Source: Patulibacter sp. (GTDB taxonomy: Bacteria; Actinomycetota; Thermoleophilia; Solirubrobacterales; Solirubrobacteraceae). Taken from it: DNA of 50,068 nt. Position numbers and translations under genes: made by a program. Location: NCBI RefSeq assembly GCF_030655195.1, contig NZ_JAURWA010000092.1, positions 1-50,068 on the forward strand, given 5' to 3'. Below are positions 23,618-30,845 of this stretch, piece after piece. The notes under the pieces are model-generated. The model was not told the origin of the DNA. It worked only from the letters and a program-made list of their open reading frames with translations, and ran no database searches. Every line of letters begins with the position of its first letter. Position 1 is the first letter of the stretch.

Positions 23618-23899
23618 TCAGCCGCGGGGGAGGGCCGTGGACGGCAGGCCCGGCATCCCGGGCTGCGCCAGGGCGCCGCGGACCTCGCCGGAGCGGCTGA
23701 GGGCGGTGAGGCGCCGGACCTCGGCCTCGCCGACGAGGCGGGCGGGGTGGTCGGCGGGGAGGGGGGCGATCAGGCGGGCGACCCGGTTGCGGATCTGCTG
23801 CGCGAAGTGCGGGGTGGCGGCGCCGGTCAGCGCACGCACGTCGTCGACCGTGACGGCCGCGCCGAGGTCGCGGTGGTCGGGGCGCTGCGCTTCGCTCAT
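23618..23899 (-). CDS. Small protein of unknown function
   Basis: 93 residues, soluble and Arg/Ala/Pro-rich. 'VTVDDVRALTGAATPHFAQQ' followed by 'IRNRVARLIAPLPADHPARL' and 'GEAEVRRLTALSRSGE' suggests three or four helices, and a Pro/Gly-rich tail ends the chain. No family is recognised. The minus-strand hexamer TACAAC lies 6 bases before the ATG, which supports expression and this start. It probably shares a transcript with the enolase-superfamily gene 53 bases downstream. Confidence 0.6.
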   Translation of the reverse strand: MSEAQRPDHRDLGAAVTVDDVRALTGAATPHFAQQIRNRVARLIAPLPADHPARLVGEAEVRRLTALSRSGEVRGALAQPGMPGLPSTALPRG

Positions 23900-23905
23900 G
23901 CGTCT

Positions 23906-23911
23906 GTTGTA
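23906..23911 (-). promoter_or_regulatory. -10 box (TACAAC) of the small unknown gene
   Basis: TACAAC on the minus strand, 6 bases, then ATG at 23899. It deviates from TANNNT only at the last base. Confidence 0.45.
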
Positions 23912-23969
23912 CCGGGCCCGGGCGTGGCGCGCGGGACCACGGGTGCCGCGGCGCCGTGCCCGGCCGGCG

Positions 23970-25301
23970 TCACGGGCGGGGCGTCGGCGCGGCCGTCGTG
24001 GTCCCGGGGGACGTCGCGCCGCCCTGGGAGGTCGTCGTCGGGCCGGGGCCGCCGCGCGACTCGCGGTCCGACCGCGTGGCGCTGTCCGCGGTCTCCCCGG
24101 CGTCCGGCGCCGTGTCGACGGGGGCGATCTCGAGCAACGCGTCGAGCTGGGCCTGCTGCCCCTCGTCGATGGCGGACACGTCCCCGGTGATCCAGGCGCG
24201 GTTGTAGCCGCCGGCCTGCGTGGCGTCGAGCGCCGGGTCGTCGGGGTAGTACCCGGGCTTGACGTCCAGGAGGTAGCCGGCGACGGCCTCGGGCAGGGCG
24301 GTGGCGGAGTCCGTCAGGAGCAGCGGACCGTGCAGCCCCGAGGCCGCGAGCGGCGCGAGGGTGATCGCCCCGAGGGTGTCGGTGGACCGCGCGAGGGTGA
24401 AGCCGTGGCCGGGGCGGTTGACGTTCCAGCCGAAGGCGCCGTCCTTGTAGCGCGCGAAGCCGACGGCGTTCGAGACGGGATCGACGCCGCCCATGCGCTT
24501 CACCGTGCCGTAGCGACGCAGCTGCTTGGTCACCGCGGGCCGGATCACGGCGCTCGGGCCCAGGACGTAGAGCGTGGCCTTCGGGTGGGCCGCGAGCTGC
24601 CGGGCGGTGGCCGCCGGGATGCCCTTCGACGTGACGAACGCGACGGGGTCGCCGCTCTTGGCGAGCCAGGCGGCGGCCGGGACGGCGAACTCGGGCCGAT
24701 CGGCGCTGACGACGAGCACGCGGTCGGCGGTGCGGCCCCGGGCCCGGGTCGTGTAGCGGTCGATCGCGCGGGCGAGCTCGTAGGGGTCCTTCCCGGCGAT
24801 GTTCTCCGTGCGCGTGCCCGACGGGCGCCCGACGTCACCGACACGCAGCGCCTGGACGCCGTCGCCGCCGGTCCCGCCGGAGGGCTTCAGCGCCCGGATG
24901 GCCTCCTCCGTGGGGTCGGGGAGCGAGGTGCCGTCGCTGAAGAGGAGCGGCGCGCTGACCGGCGGGGCGACGAGCGCCGAGGCCGCGAGCGCGACGCGCC
25001 AGTCGTCCTCGTCGACGATCGCGACCGCCTTGGCGCGGCTGGCGTCCGAGCCGCCCGGGAACGCCGCGCGGGCGACCGCCGCGGCGGCGTCGACCGGGTC
25101 GCCCGTCGCCGTGCGGGTGGTGTTGCGCGTCGCGACCACCGGGATGCCCAGGCTGGCCGCGGCCTTCGACTCGCCCTTCGGGGTCTTGAACGGCGAGCCG
25201 GTGTCGTCGCCGCCCCCGCAGCCGGCGAGGGCGGCGGACACGGTCGCGGCCGCGAGGAGGACCGTGGTGGCGCGGCGGGGGCGGGGGAGGACCGGACGCA
25301 T
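23970..25301 (-). CDS. Cell-wall-binding-repeat lipoprotein
   Basis: 443 residues. The lipoprotein signal ends 'AALAGCGGG' (lipobox LAGC) at about residue 25-30. Repeated units resemble the cell-wall-binding type 2 repeat (known from Clostridium surface proteins): 'GDPVDAAAAVARAAFPGGSD', 'VAIVDEDDWRVALAASALVA', 'APLLFSDGTSLPDPTEEAIR' and later 'PLLLTDSATALPEAVAGYL'. The tail is a Thr/Ser/Gly/Pro-rich low-complexity stretch. It should tether the protein between membrane and wall. TACGGT lies 7 bases before the ATG, setting the start despite a long open extension upstream. It is divergent from the riboswitch-controlled NlpC/P60 gene. Confidence 0.8.
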   Translation of the reverse strand: MRPVLPRPRRATTVLLAAATVSAALAGCGGGDDTGSPFKTPKGESKAAASLGIPVVATRNTTRTATGDPVDAAAAVARAAFPGGSDASRAKAVAIVDEDDWRVALAASALVAPPVSAPLLFSDGTSLPDPTEEAIRALKPSGGTGGDGVQALRVGDVGRPSGTRTENIAGKDPYELARAIDRYTTRARGRTADRVLVVSADRPEFAVPAAAWLAKSGDPVAFVTSKGIPAATARQLAAHPKATLYVLGPSAVIRPAVTKQLRRYGTVKRMGGVDPVSNAVGFARYKDGAFGWNVNRPGHGFTLARSTDTLGAITLAPLAASGLHGPLLLTDSATALPEAVAGYLLDVKPGYYPDDPALDATQAGGYNRAWITGDVSAIDEGQQAQLDALLEIAPVDTAPDAGETADSATRSDRESRGGPGPTTTSQGGATSPGTTTAAPTPRP

Positions 25302-25574
25302 CGGCCGCACCGTATCCGGACGATGCCCGTGCGTGCGCGACCGCACACGCCGCGCGGCCGCCTCCCGGTGCCGGAGGTGCGCCCGCGGGAACGGCAGCGG
25401 ACGGCGGTGGGGCTCGGCGCCCGATCTCGTGTGTGGGAGGGGCCTCCGGGGGTACGTGGCCCGCAGCTGCTCTCCCCCCGTGCCCGACCGAGGGCGTCGC
25501 CCTCGCCGTCGACGCCCCGTCGAGCTGCTGCAGGAACCCGTGCATCCGCGGGTGAGATCTTGCGCGGGCCCTGC
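25302..25574. other. Intergenic stretch upstream of the c-di-AMP riboswitch
   Basis: Apart from the lipoprotein -10 box at 25309-25314 I see no gene, repeat or strong hairpin here. It separates two divergent cell-wall genes. Confidence 0.5.
25309..25314 (-). promoter_or_regulatory. -10 box (TACGGT) of the cell-wall-binding lipoprotein gene
   Basis: TACGGT on the minus strand, 7 bases, then ATG at 25301. No Shine-Dalgarno is present. Confidence 0.6.
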
Positions 25575-25580
25575 TACTGT
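25575..25580 (+). promoter_or_regulatory. -10 box (TACTGT) of the riboswitch transcript
   Basis: TACTGT places the transcription start near 25587, exactly where the conserved 5' part of the riboswitch (GCCGAA) begins. Confidence 0.6.
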
Positions 25581-25583
25581 CCG

Positions 25584-25712
25584 CGCAGCCGAATCGCCGG
25601 GATCTATTCCGGTGGGCGGGGGAACCACGTGTTCTTGGGGCTTGTTCGCCGGATTCCGGCGGAAGCGCGACTCTTTCTGCGCTAGCCCGTCAGCTAACCC
25701 CGTAGGCCGACG
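25584..25712 (+). promoter_or_regulatory. c-di-AMP riboswitch (ydaO-yuaA class)
   Basis: Conserved blocks appear in the right order: GCCGAAT (25588-25594), GGGGGAACCA (25618-25627), TGGGGC (25636-25641), an inner hairpin GCCGG-ATT-CCGGC (25648-25660), and CCCGTCAGCTAACC (25686-25699) followed by CCGTAGGC. These are the invariant elements of the ydaO leader, whose two-site pocket binds cyclic di-AMP. In actinobacteria it typically precedes NlpC/P60 or resuscitation-promoting-factor genes and lowers expression when c-di-AMP is high. The cell-wall hydrolase start follows 14 bases later. No diadenylate cyclase gene lies in the window. Confidence 0.9.
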
Positions 25713-25725
25713 AAAGAGAGCAGCA

Positions 25726-26388
25726 GTGCGTTTGACTTCACGGGCCATAGCGTTGACGGCGGTCGTGTTCGCCGGCTTCACGGGCGTCGCCGGCACGGCG
25801 TCAGCCCAGACCGCGGCACCCGCCACGGGCGGCGTCACCCCGACGGCCCCGGCCGCCCCCGCGGCCACCCCGACCGATCCGGCCACGCCGGGCGCGGTCG
25901 CCGTCCCCGCGGGGATGCGCACCACCAACGGCGTCCGCGCCAAGCGCTACAAGGGCAAGACCCTCGACGGCCGCACGGCGTACTTCGCCCGCGTGCCGCT
26001 CAAGGCACCGGCCCAGGTCCAGAGCGCGATCATCGCGGCCAACAAGATCGTCGGCAAGCCGTACCGCCTCGGCGGCGGGCACGCCAAGGTCGAGGACTCC
26101 GCCTACGACTGCTCCGGCACCGTCTCCTACGCGCTGATCGGCGCGGGCCTGCTGAAGACGCCGCTGTCGTCCTACGAGTTCGACGACGCCTGGAAGGCCG
26201 GCGTCGCGGGCGAGGGCCAGTGGATCTCGGTCTACGGCAACTCCGGTCACGTCTACGCGATCGTCGCGGGCCTGCGCCTCGACACCTCCTCCGCCCGCGA
26301 CTCCAGCGGCCTCCGCGGCCCGCAGTGGCGCCCGGACAACCGCGTCGACGCAGACGACTTCGTCGTCACGCACCCCGACGGCCTGTAG
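25726..26388 (+). CDS. Secreted NlpC/P60-like cell-wall hydrolase under c-di-AMP control
   Basis: 220 residues. The signal peptide (1-27) ends 'TASAQ'. An Ala/Pro/Thr-rich linker to about residue 60 is followed by a papain-like domain. The catalytic cysteine is Cys129 in 'YDCSGTVSYAL' and the catalytic histidine is likely His175 in 'SGHVYAIVAGLRLDT'. 'KPYRLGGGH' before the Cys is typical of NlpC/P60-type CHAP-like domains that cut peptidoglycan stem peptides. The GTG start lies 14 bases behind the riboswitch with only a weak purine-rich ribosome site, so the riboswitch may act on translation. Two terminators follow. Confidence 0.85.
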   Translation: MRLTSRAIALTAVVFAGFTGVAGTASAQTAAPATGGVTPTAPAAPAATPTDPATPGAVAVPAGMRTTNGVRAKRYKGKTLDGRTAYFARVPLKAPAQVQSAIIAANKIVGKPYRLGGGHAKVEDSAYDCSGTVSYALIGAGLLKTPLSSYEFDDAWKAGVAGEGQWISVYGNSGHVYAIVAGLRLDTSSARDSSGLRGPQWRPDNRVDADDFVVTHPDGL

Positions 26389-26389
26389 G

Positions 26390-26425
26390 CCGTCACGGCT
26401 GGGGCACGCACCCCAGCCGTGACGG
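26390..26425 (+). terminator. Terminator after the NlpC/P60 gene
   Basis: A 15-base-pair perfect stem CCGTCACGGCTGGGG / CCCCAGCCGTGACGG with loop CACGCA, then TTTT ten bases later. It starts right after the stop codon. Confidence 0.85.
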
Positions 26426-26439
26426 TGGGACGAGTTTTG

Positions 26440-26464
26440 AGAGGCGCCGCATCGCGGCGCCTCT
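26440..26464 (+). terminator. Second tandem terminator
   Basis: An 11-base-pair stem AGAGGCGCCGC / GCGGCGCCTCT with loop ATC, followed by TCTCGTT. It backs up the first terminator and shields pspA. Confidence 0.7.
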
Positions 26465-26600
26465 TCTCGTTCCAGGGGCGTGCGTCGGCGATCCGCCGGA
26501 CCCGTCGCGCGGCGGGCCGGCGGGAGGGCTTCACGGCGCGTTGAGGCAGGACCGATAGGCTGCCTTCGACCGTCCTCTGACACGCCAAAGGGAGCACCAC

Positions 26601-27413
26601 ATGGGTCTCGGCGCCCGCATGTCCACCACGATCAAAGCGAAGCTGTCCCGGGTTCTGGACAAGGCCGAAGATCCCGGTGAGACGCTCGACTACAGCTACC
26701 AGAAGCAGCTGGAGAACCTGCAGAACGTCAAGAAGGGCATCGCCGACGTCGTCACGGCGAAGAAGCGCCTGCAGCTGCAGACCGACAAGCAGCAGCAGTC
26801 GATCGTCAAGCTCGACACCCAGGCCCGTCAGGCGCTCGCAGCCGGCCAGGAGGACCTGGCCCGCACGGCGCTGGAGCGCAAGACGCTGATCCAGCAGGAG
26901 CTGCAGGGGCTCTCGGGCCAGATCCAGGATCTCGAGAACCAGCAGCAGGCGCTGATCACGTCGGAGCAGAAGCTCCGCACGAAGGTCGAGCAGTTCCGGA
27001 CCAAGAAGGAGACCATCAAGGCGCAGTACAGCGCCGCGGAGGCCCAGGTCCGCATCTCCGAGGCGGCCACGGGCGTCGGCGAGTCCATGGCCGAGGTCGG
27101 CATGGCGATGCAGCGCGCGGTCGACAAGACCGAGGACATGAAGGCCCGCGCCGACGCGGTCGCCGAGCTCGAGGAGGCCGGCACCTTCGGCGACATGATG
27201 GAGCTCGGCTCGGGCAAGGACGACATCGACCGGCAGCTCGAGCAGCTGTCCTCCGGGTCCCAGGTCGACTCCGAGCTCGAGCGCATGAAGGCCGAGCTGG
27301 GCCAGGGCTCCGCGCCCGCCGCGGCGCTCGGCGCCGGCGAGACCGCGGCCCCCGAGGCGGCCCCGACCCCCGAGAGCACCGCGGTGCCGCAGAACCAGGA
27401 GAAGGAGGCGTGA
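26601..27413 (+). CDS. pspA: PspA/IM30 (Vipp1) family membrane-stress protein
   Basis: 270 residues, almost entirely coiled coil from about 25 to 225 and rich in Gln, Lys and Glu, as expected for the ESCRT-III-like PspA/IM30 fold. It assembles on the inner face of damaged membrane. The N-terminal amphipathic stretch 'MSTTIKAKLSRVLDKAEDPG' and 'LDYSYQKQLENLQNVKKGIA' are family signatures. The tail is Ala/Glu/Pro-rich. GGGAG precedes the ATG at normal distance, and a TAGGCT hexamer at 26556-26561 suggests a leader of about 33 bases. pspAA overlaps its end. Regulation by a phage-shock-type sensor is not visible here. Confidence 0.92.
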   Translation: MGLGARMSTTIKAKLSRVLDKAEDPGETLDYSYQKQLENLQNVKKGIADVVTAKKRLQLQTDKQQQSIVKLDTQARQALAAGQEDLARTALERKTLIQQELQGLSGQIQDLENQQQALITSEQKLRTKVEQFRTKKETIKAQYSAAEAQVRISEAATGVGESMAEVGMAMQRAVDKTEDMKARADAVAELEEAGTFGDMMELGSGKDDIDRQLEQLSSGSQVDSELERMKAELGQGSAPAAALGAGETAAPEAAPTPESTAVPQNQEKEA

Positions 27414-27700
27414 TCGTCCGGATCTTCATGGATCAGCAGTACCGGATGGCCGACGACACCCACGCCGCGCTCAACGACATCGACGACGCGGTCGTGGCCG
27501 CGGTCGACGCCGGCGACGAGGACGGGTACGCCCGCGAGTTCTCCAAGCTGCTGGCGTTCGTGCGGGAGAAGGGGACCCCGCTGGACGACGACGAGCTGAT
27601 CGGGTCCGACGTGCTGATCCCGGCGGACGACTTCTCGTTCGCCGAGGCCGGCCAGGAGTTCACGGGCGAGGGCCTCGTCCCGGACCCCAAGGACGCCTGA
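27410..27700 (+). CDS. pspAA: PspA-associated protein PspAA
   Basis: 96 residues, acidic and soluble. The start 'MIVRIFMDQQYRM', the middle 'LNDIDDAVVAAVDAGDE' and the end 'DELIGSDVLIPADDFSFAEA' match the PspAA family, found almost only beside actinobacterial and archaeal pspA genes. The GTG overlaps the pspA stop (GTGA). AAGGAGG lies one base before it, too close for ideal use, so translational coupling is likely. It may modulate PspA assembly; the biochemical role is not established. Confidence 0.85.
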   Translation: MIVRIFMDQQYRMADDTHAALNDIDDAVVAAVDAGDEDGYAREFSKLLAFVREKGTPLDDDELIGSDVLIPADDFSFAEAGQEFTGEGLVPDPKDA

Positions 27701-27735
27701 CGCCGACCCGCCCCGTCGCCGGGGCGGGACGCAGG

Positions 27736-27773
27736 GACGACGAAGGCCCGCCGATCGGCGGGCCTTCGTCGTC
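27736..27773. terminator. Bidirectional terminator between pspA-pspAA and htpX-pspAB
   Basis: An 18-base-pair perfect stem GACGACGAAGGCCCGCCG / CGGCGGGCCTTCGTCGTC around AT. A smaller hairpin CCCGCCCC / GGGGCGGG lies just upstream (about 27707-27728). It serves both convergent units. Confidence 0.85.
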
Positions 27774-27838
27774 CTCCGGGGCGCGGCGGACGCCCCCGGC
27801 AGGTCGGGTCCCGGGGCCGCTCCGCCGTCTCCGGCGGC

Positions 27839-28426
27839 TCAGCCGCCGATCGGCGCGCCCCAGAGGGGGTACCAGCGGTCCATCTCGGGCTCGAGGCCCA
27901 TGAGCGGATCGAGGATCGCGCGCATCTGCAGCTCGCGCTCGCGGCCGCGCTCCTTCGTCTGGCCCGGCACCGGGACGAACGGGTACCAGGTGCCCCGCTT
28001 GGCGAGGTAGACCAGGTGCAGCGGGCTGCCGTCGCGCTCCTGCTTGAAGGCGAACACCGCGCACAGCACGCGGTCGGCGTAGCCACCGGCCTGCAGCGAC
28101 TCCATGACCGCGTTGACGCCGATGACCTGGTCGTCGACGTCGGGGTCCTGAAGCACCATCCAGCGGTAGCCGTAGTCGTCGTCACGACGGACGACCGTCG
28201 TGCCGGTGTCCTCGCCCGAGCTGCGGAGGATCGCCTCGGCGTCGTCCGCGATCTCGTTGAAGTCGCCGGTGGCGAGCGGCTGGAAGACGATCGCCGCCTC
28301 GCCCGTGGTCACGATGCCGTGGGCGGTCTCCAGGTCCAGGGCCGCGGTGGTCAGCGCGAACAGCCGGTCCGGGCGGACCTGTTTGACCGTCTTGGTCCGG
28401 CCGAACAGCGTGTCGAGGAAGCCCAC
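27839..28426 (-). CDS. pspAB: PspA-associated protein PspAB
   Basis: 195 residues, soluble. 'GFLDTLFGRTKTVKQVRPDRLFAL' in outline at the N-terminus is the hallmark of PspAB. 'VQPLATGDFNEIADDAEAIL'-like and 'YGYRWMVLQDPDVDDQVIGV' stretches follow, with 'RGTWYPFVP' near the end. PspAB genes usually lie next to htpX and pspA in actinobacteria, as here. The GTG start lies 5 bases after the htpX stop, so the pair forms one operon. Its function is unknown, but genomic linkage ties it to envelope-stress control. Confidence 0.85.
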   Translation of the reverse strand: MGFLDTLFGRTKTVKQVRPDRLFALTTAALDLETAHGIVTTGEAAIVFQPLATGDFNEIADDAEAILRSSGEDTGTTVVRRDDDYGYRWMVLQDPDVDDQVIGVNAVMESLQAGGYADRVLCAVFAFKQERDGSPLHLVYLAKRGTWYPFVPVPGQTKERGRERELQMRAILDPLMGLEPEMDRWYPLWGAPIGG

Positions 28427-28431
28427 GGCGA

Positions 28432-29337
28432 TCAGACCGTCCGGCCGAGCTGGAGCTGGCCCTCGATCTCCTGCAGGGCCGCGATCCGCTTCTCCATCGA
28501 CGGGTGCGTGGAGAACAGCTCGCCCATCGCGCTCTTCGCGCGCGGGGGCAGGATGTAGAAGGCCGACGCCGCGCCGACCTCGCGGAGGTCCTGCTGCGGG
28601 GTGTGGCGGATGCCCTCGCTGATCTTCAGCAGCGCGGAGGACAGGGCGCTCGGCCGGCCCGTGACGATGGCCGCGCCGCGGTCGGCCGCGTACTCGCGGT
28701 AGCGCGACAGGGCGCGGAGCAGGAAGAAGCTGATCGCGTAGACGAGCGCCGAGACGGCGATGACGGCGAGCAGGCCGGGGCCGTCGTCGTCGTCGTTGTT
28801 GCTGCCGCCGCCGAACCAGATCGCGTTCTGGACGATCAGGGCGGCGAGCGAGGCGAAGAAGCTCGCGAGGGTCATGACCGCGACGTCGCGGTGGGCGATG
28901 TGCGCCAGCTCGTGGGCCAGGACGCCTTCGAGCTCGGCGGGGCTGAGGAGCTCGAGCAGGCCCGTCGTGACCGCCACGGTGGCGGTCTTGCGGGAGCGGC
29001 CGATCGCGAACGCGTTGGGCATCGGGTCGTCCGCGATCGCGACCTTCGGCTTCGGCAGGTCGGCCTGCAGGCAGAGCCGGTCCACCAGCGCGTGGAGCTC
29101 GGGCGCCTGCTCCGGGCCGACCTCGTGGGCGTGCATGGACCGCAGCGCGAGCTTGTCCGAGGTGAAGAACTGGAACAGCAGCAGGCCGAGGCAGATGATG
29201 ATCACGGGGCCCGCGTTGCGCAGGGCGGCGAACAGGACGGCCGCGAAGACGACGTACAGCAGCCCCAGCGCGAAGAGGGTGGCGACCATCCGGGTCTGCA
29301 GGCCGGGGTCCTTTCCGAACGATGCGCCTCGAGGCAT
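28432..29337 (-). CDS. htpX: Zinc metalloprotease HtpX homologue (M48)
   Basis: 301 residues. Two N-terminal helices at about 17-57 anchor it. The zinc motif HELAH at 142-146 and the third ligand Glu in 'RYREYAADRGAA' are intact. 'PKPKVAIADDPMPNAFAIGR' before the motif is typical of M48B proteases, which degrade misfolded membrane proteins. A second hydrophobic pair is near 155-200. The ATG at 29337 gives the canonical length; GGAG lies just upstream and the hexamer GACGAT lies 6 bases before the ATG. It is followed by pspAB and is convergent with pspA. Confidence 0.92.
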   Translation of the reverse strand: MPRGASFGKDPGLQTRMVATLFALGLLYVVFAAVLFAALRNAGPVIIICLGLLLFQFFTSDKLALRSMHAHEVGPEQAPELHALVDRLCLQADLPKPKVAIADDPMPNAFAIGRSRKTATVAVTTGLLELLSPAELEGVLAHELAHIAHRDVAVMTLASFFASLAALIVQNAIWFGGGSNNDDDDGPGLLAVIAVSALVYAISFFLLRALSRYREYAADRGAAIVTGRPSALSSALLKISEGIRHTPQQDLREVGAASAFYILPPRAKSAMGELFSTHPSMEKRIAALQEIEGQLQLGRTV

Positions 29338-29576
29338 GGCTCCATCGTCCCACACCGGGGGCCCCGATCTCGCCCGAGAACGCCCTCGGGACCGAAGATT
29401 TACCCCTCCCTCAGCGCGCGCGAAGCGGGCACGTCCGCCAGCGGCCTCGTGCCAGGTCCGCGCCGGTGCGCCAGGCCCGCCCGAGCGGCGGGGCGCCACG
29501 GGCCGCGGGACGGCGCGGGTCCGCATCCACCCCCGCAAACCCGGTTGCACCGCTAGGTCGCCGGCGGTCGCGGCCG

Positions 29577-29582
29577 TACCGT
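29577..29582 (+). promoter_or_regulatory. -10 box (TACCGT) of the M23 peptidase gene
   Basis: TACCGT, 9 bases, then GTG at 29592. No Shine-Dalgarno is present. Confidence 0.55.
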
Positions 29583-29591
29583 CGATGGCCT

Positions 29592-30821
29592 GTGCCCAGG
29601 TCCTCGCCCCGTCGCCCTTCACGCCTGCTGCCGTCCGCGGGTGTCGCACTGCTCGTCACCGCCGGCCTCGCGACCGGGGTCGGCGTGGTGGGCGACCCCG
29701 CGCCCGCCGATGCCGCGACCCAGCAGCAGCTCGAGAAGCTGCGCAACGAGATCGACGCCACGCGCGGCAAGGTCGAGACGAAGAAGCGCCGCGAGCGCGT
29801 CCTCGTCTCGGACGTCCGCCGCTACAGCGAGCGCATCGACGGGCTCCAGGGACGGATCGACGTGCTGCAGCGGCAGCAGGCGTCCGTGCAGGCCGACCTC
29901 GACGTGAGTCAGGCGGCGCTGACCCGGACCCAGACCGGCCTGCGCGCCGAGCGGGCCCGCCTCGTCCGGCTCCGCGCGCGCCTCGAGGAGTCGCGGCGCG
30001 TCCTCGCCGCCCGCCTCGTCGAGCTCTACCAGGCGGACAAGCCCGACCTGGTCTCCGTGGTCGTCTCCGCCAACGGGTTCTCGGACCTCGTCGAGCGGGG
30101 GGAGTTCCTCGCCCGCATCGGCGCCCAGGACCGGCGCGTCGTCGAGGCCGTCCGGACCGCGAAGACCGACGCCGTCGCGACCGAGAAGCGCCTGGCGGTG
30201 CTCGAGCGGGGCCAGCGCGCGACGAACGACCGCATCGAGGCCCGCAAGGACGAGGTCGTCCAGGTCAAGGGGCAGCTCGTCGGCGCGCGCAGCACGATCA
30301 GCGAGGCCCGCTCGAGCCGCAAGACCCTGCTCAAGAGCGTCCGCGGCGACCGCCAGGACCTCGAGTCGCACCTCGACGGCATCGAGAAGGAGGAGAGCAA
30401 GATCCAGGCCAAGCTCTCCGGGATGCCCAGCGGGGGCGGCACCGTCAAGAAGGGCAGCGGCGCCCTGGACTACCCGGCCAACGGCACGTTCACGTCGCCC
30501 TTCGGGTACCGCTGGGGCCGCCTGCACGGCGGCATCGACATCGCCGTGCCGGTCGGCACGCCCGTCCACGCCGCCGCGTCGGGCACCGTGCGGATCGCCG
30601 GCTGGGTCGGCGGCTACGGCAACTACGTCTGCATCGACCACGGCGGGGGGCTGTCCACGTGCTACGGCCACAACTCCCGTCTGGGCGTGAGCGTCGGGCA
30701 GAAGGTCACCAAGGGCCAGGTCATCGCCGCCAGCGGCAACACCGGCAACTCGACCGGTCCGCACATCCACTTCGAGACGCGCGTGGGCGGGGTCCAGAAG
30801 GACCCGATGGGCTACCTGTAG
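29592..30821 (+). CDS. Secreted coiled-coil M23 peptidase (EnvC/NlpD-like)
   Basis: 409 residues. A signal peptide ends 'PADAATQQQ' near residue 41. A long coiled coil (about 42-275) with a 'LVELYQADKPDLVSVVVSAN' hinge is followed by the M23 (LytM) domain (about 295-409). Zinc ligands are visible as 'HGGIDIAVPVGTPV' (His and Asp) and 'HIHFE'; 'YGNYVCIDHGGGLSTCYGHN' in outline supplies the third His. The catalytic set looks complete, so it may be an active endopeptidase rather than only an amidase activator. The GTG start is set by the TACCGT box. lgt follows closely with its own box. Confidence 0.88.
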   Translation: MPRSSPRRPSRLLPSAGVALLVTAGLATGVGVVGDPAPADAATQQQLEKLRNEIDATRGKVETKKRRERVLVSDVRRYSERIDGLQGRIDVLQRQQASVQADLDVSQAALTRTQTGLRAERARLVRLRARLEESRRVLAARLVELYQADKPDLVSVVVSANGFSDLVERGEFLARIGAQDRRVVEAVRTAKTDAVATEKRLAVLERGQRATNDRIEARKDEVVQVKGQLVGARSTISEARSSRKTLLKSVRGDRQDLESHLDGIEKEESKIQAKLSGMPSGGGTVKKGSGALDYPANGTFTSPFGYRWGRLHGGIDIAVPVGTPVHAAASGTVRIAGWVGGYGNYVCIDHGGGLSTCYGHNSRLGVSVGQKVTKGQVIAASGNTGNSTGPHIHFETRVGGVQKDPMGYL

Positions 30822-30832
30822 GCCGAGACGGC

Positions 30833-30838
30833 TAGCCT
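30833..30838 (+). promoter_or_regulatory. -10 box (TAGCCT) of lgt
   Basis: TAGCCT, 7 bases, then GTG at 30846. Confidence 0.55.
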
Positions 30839-30845
30839 TCCCGGC

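Noticed and set aside
25302-25943. Extension of the wall-binding lipoprotein frame upstream through the riboswitch
   Set aside because: The lipobox signal starts at 25301 with a -10 box 7 bases upstream, and the bases beyond are antisense to a conserved riboswitch and the NlpC/P60 gene.
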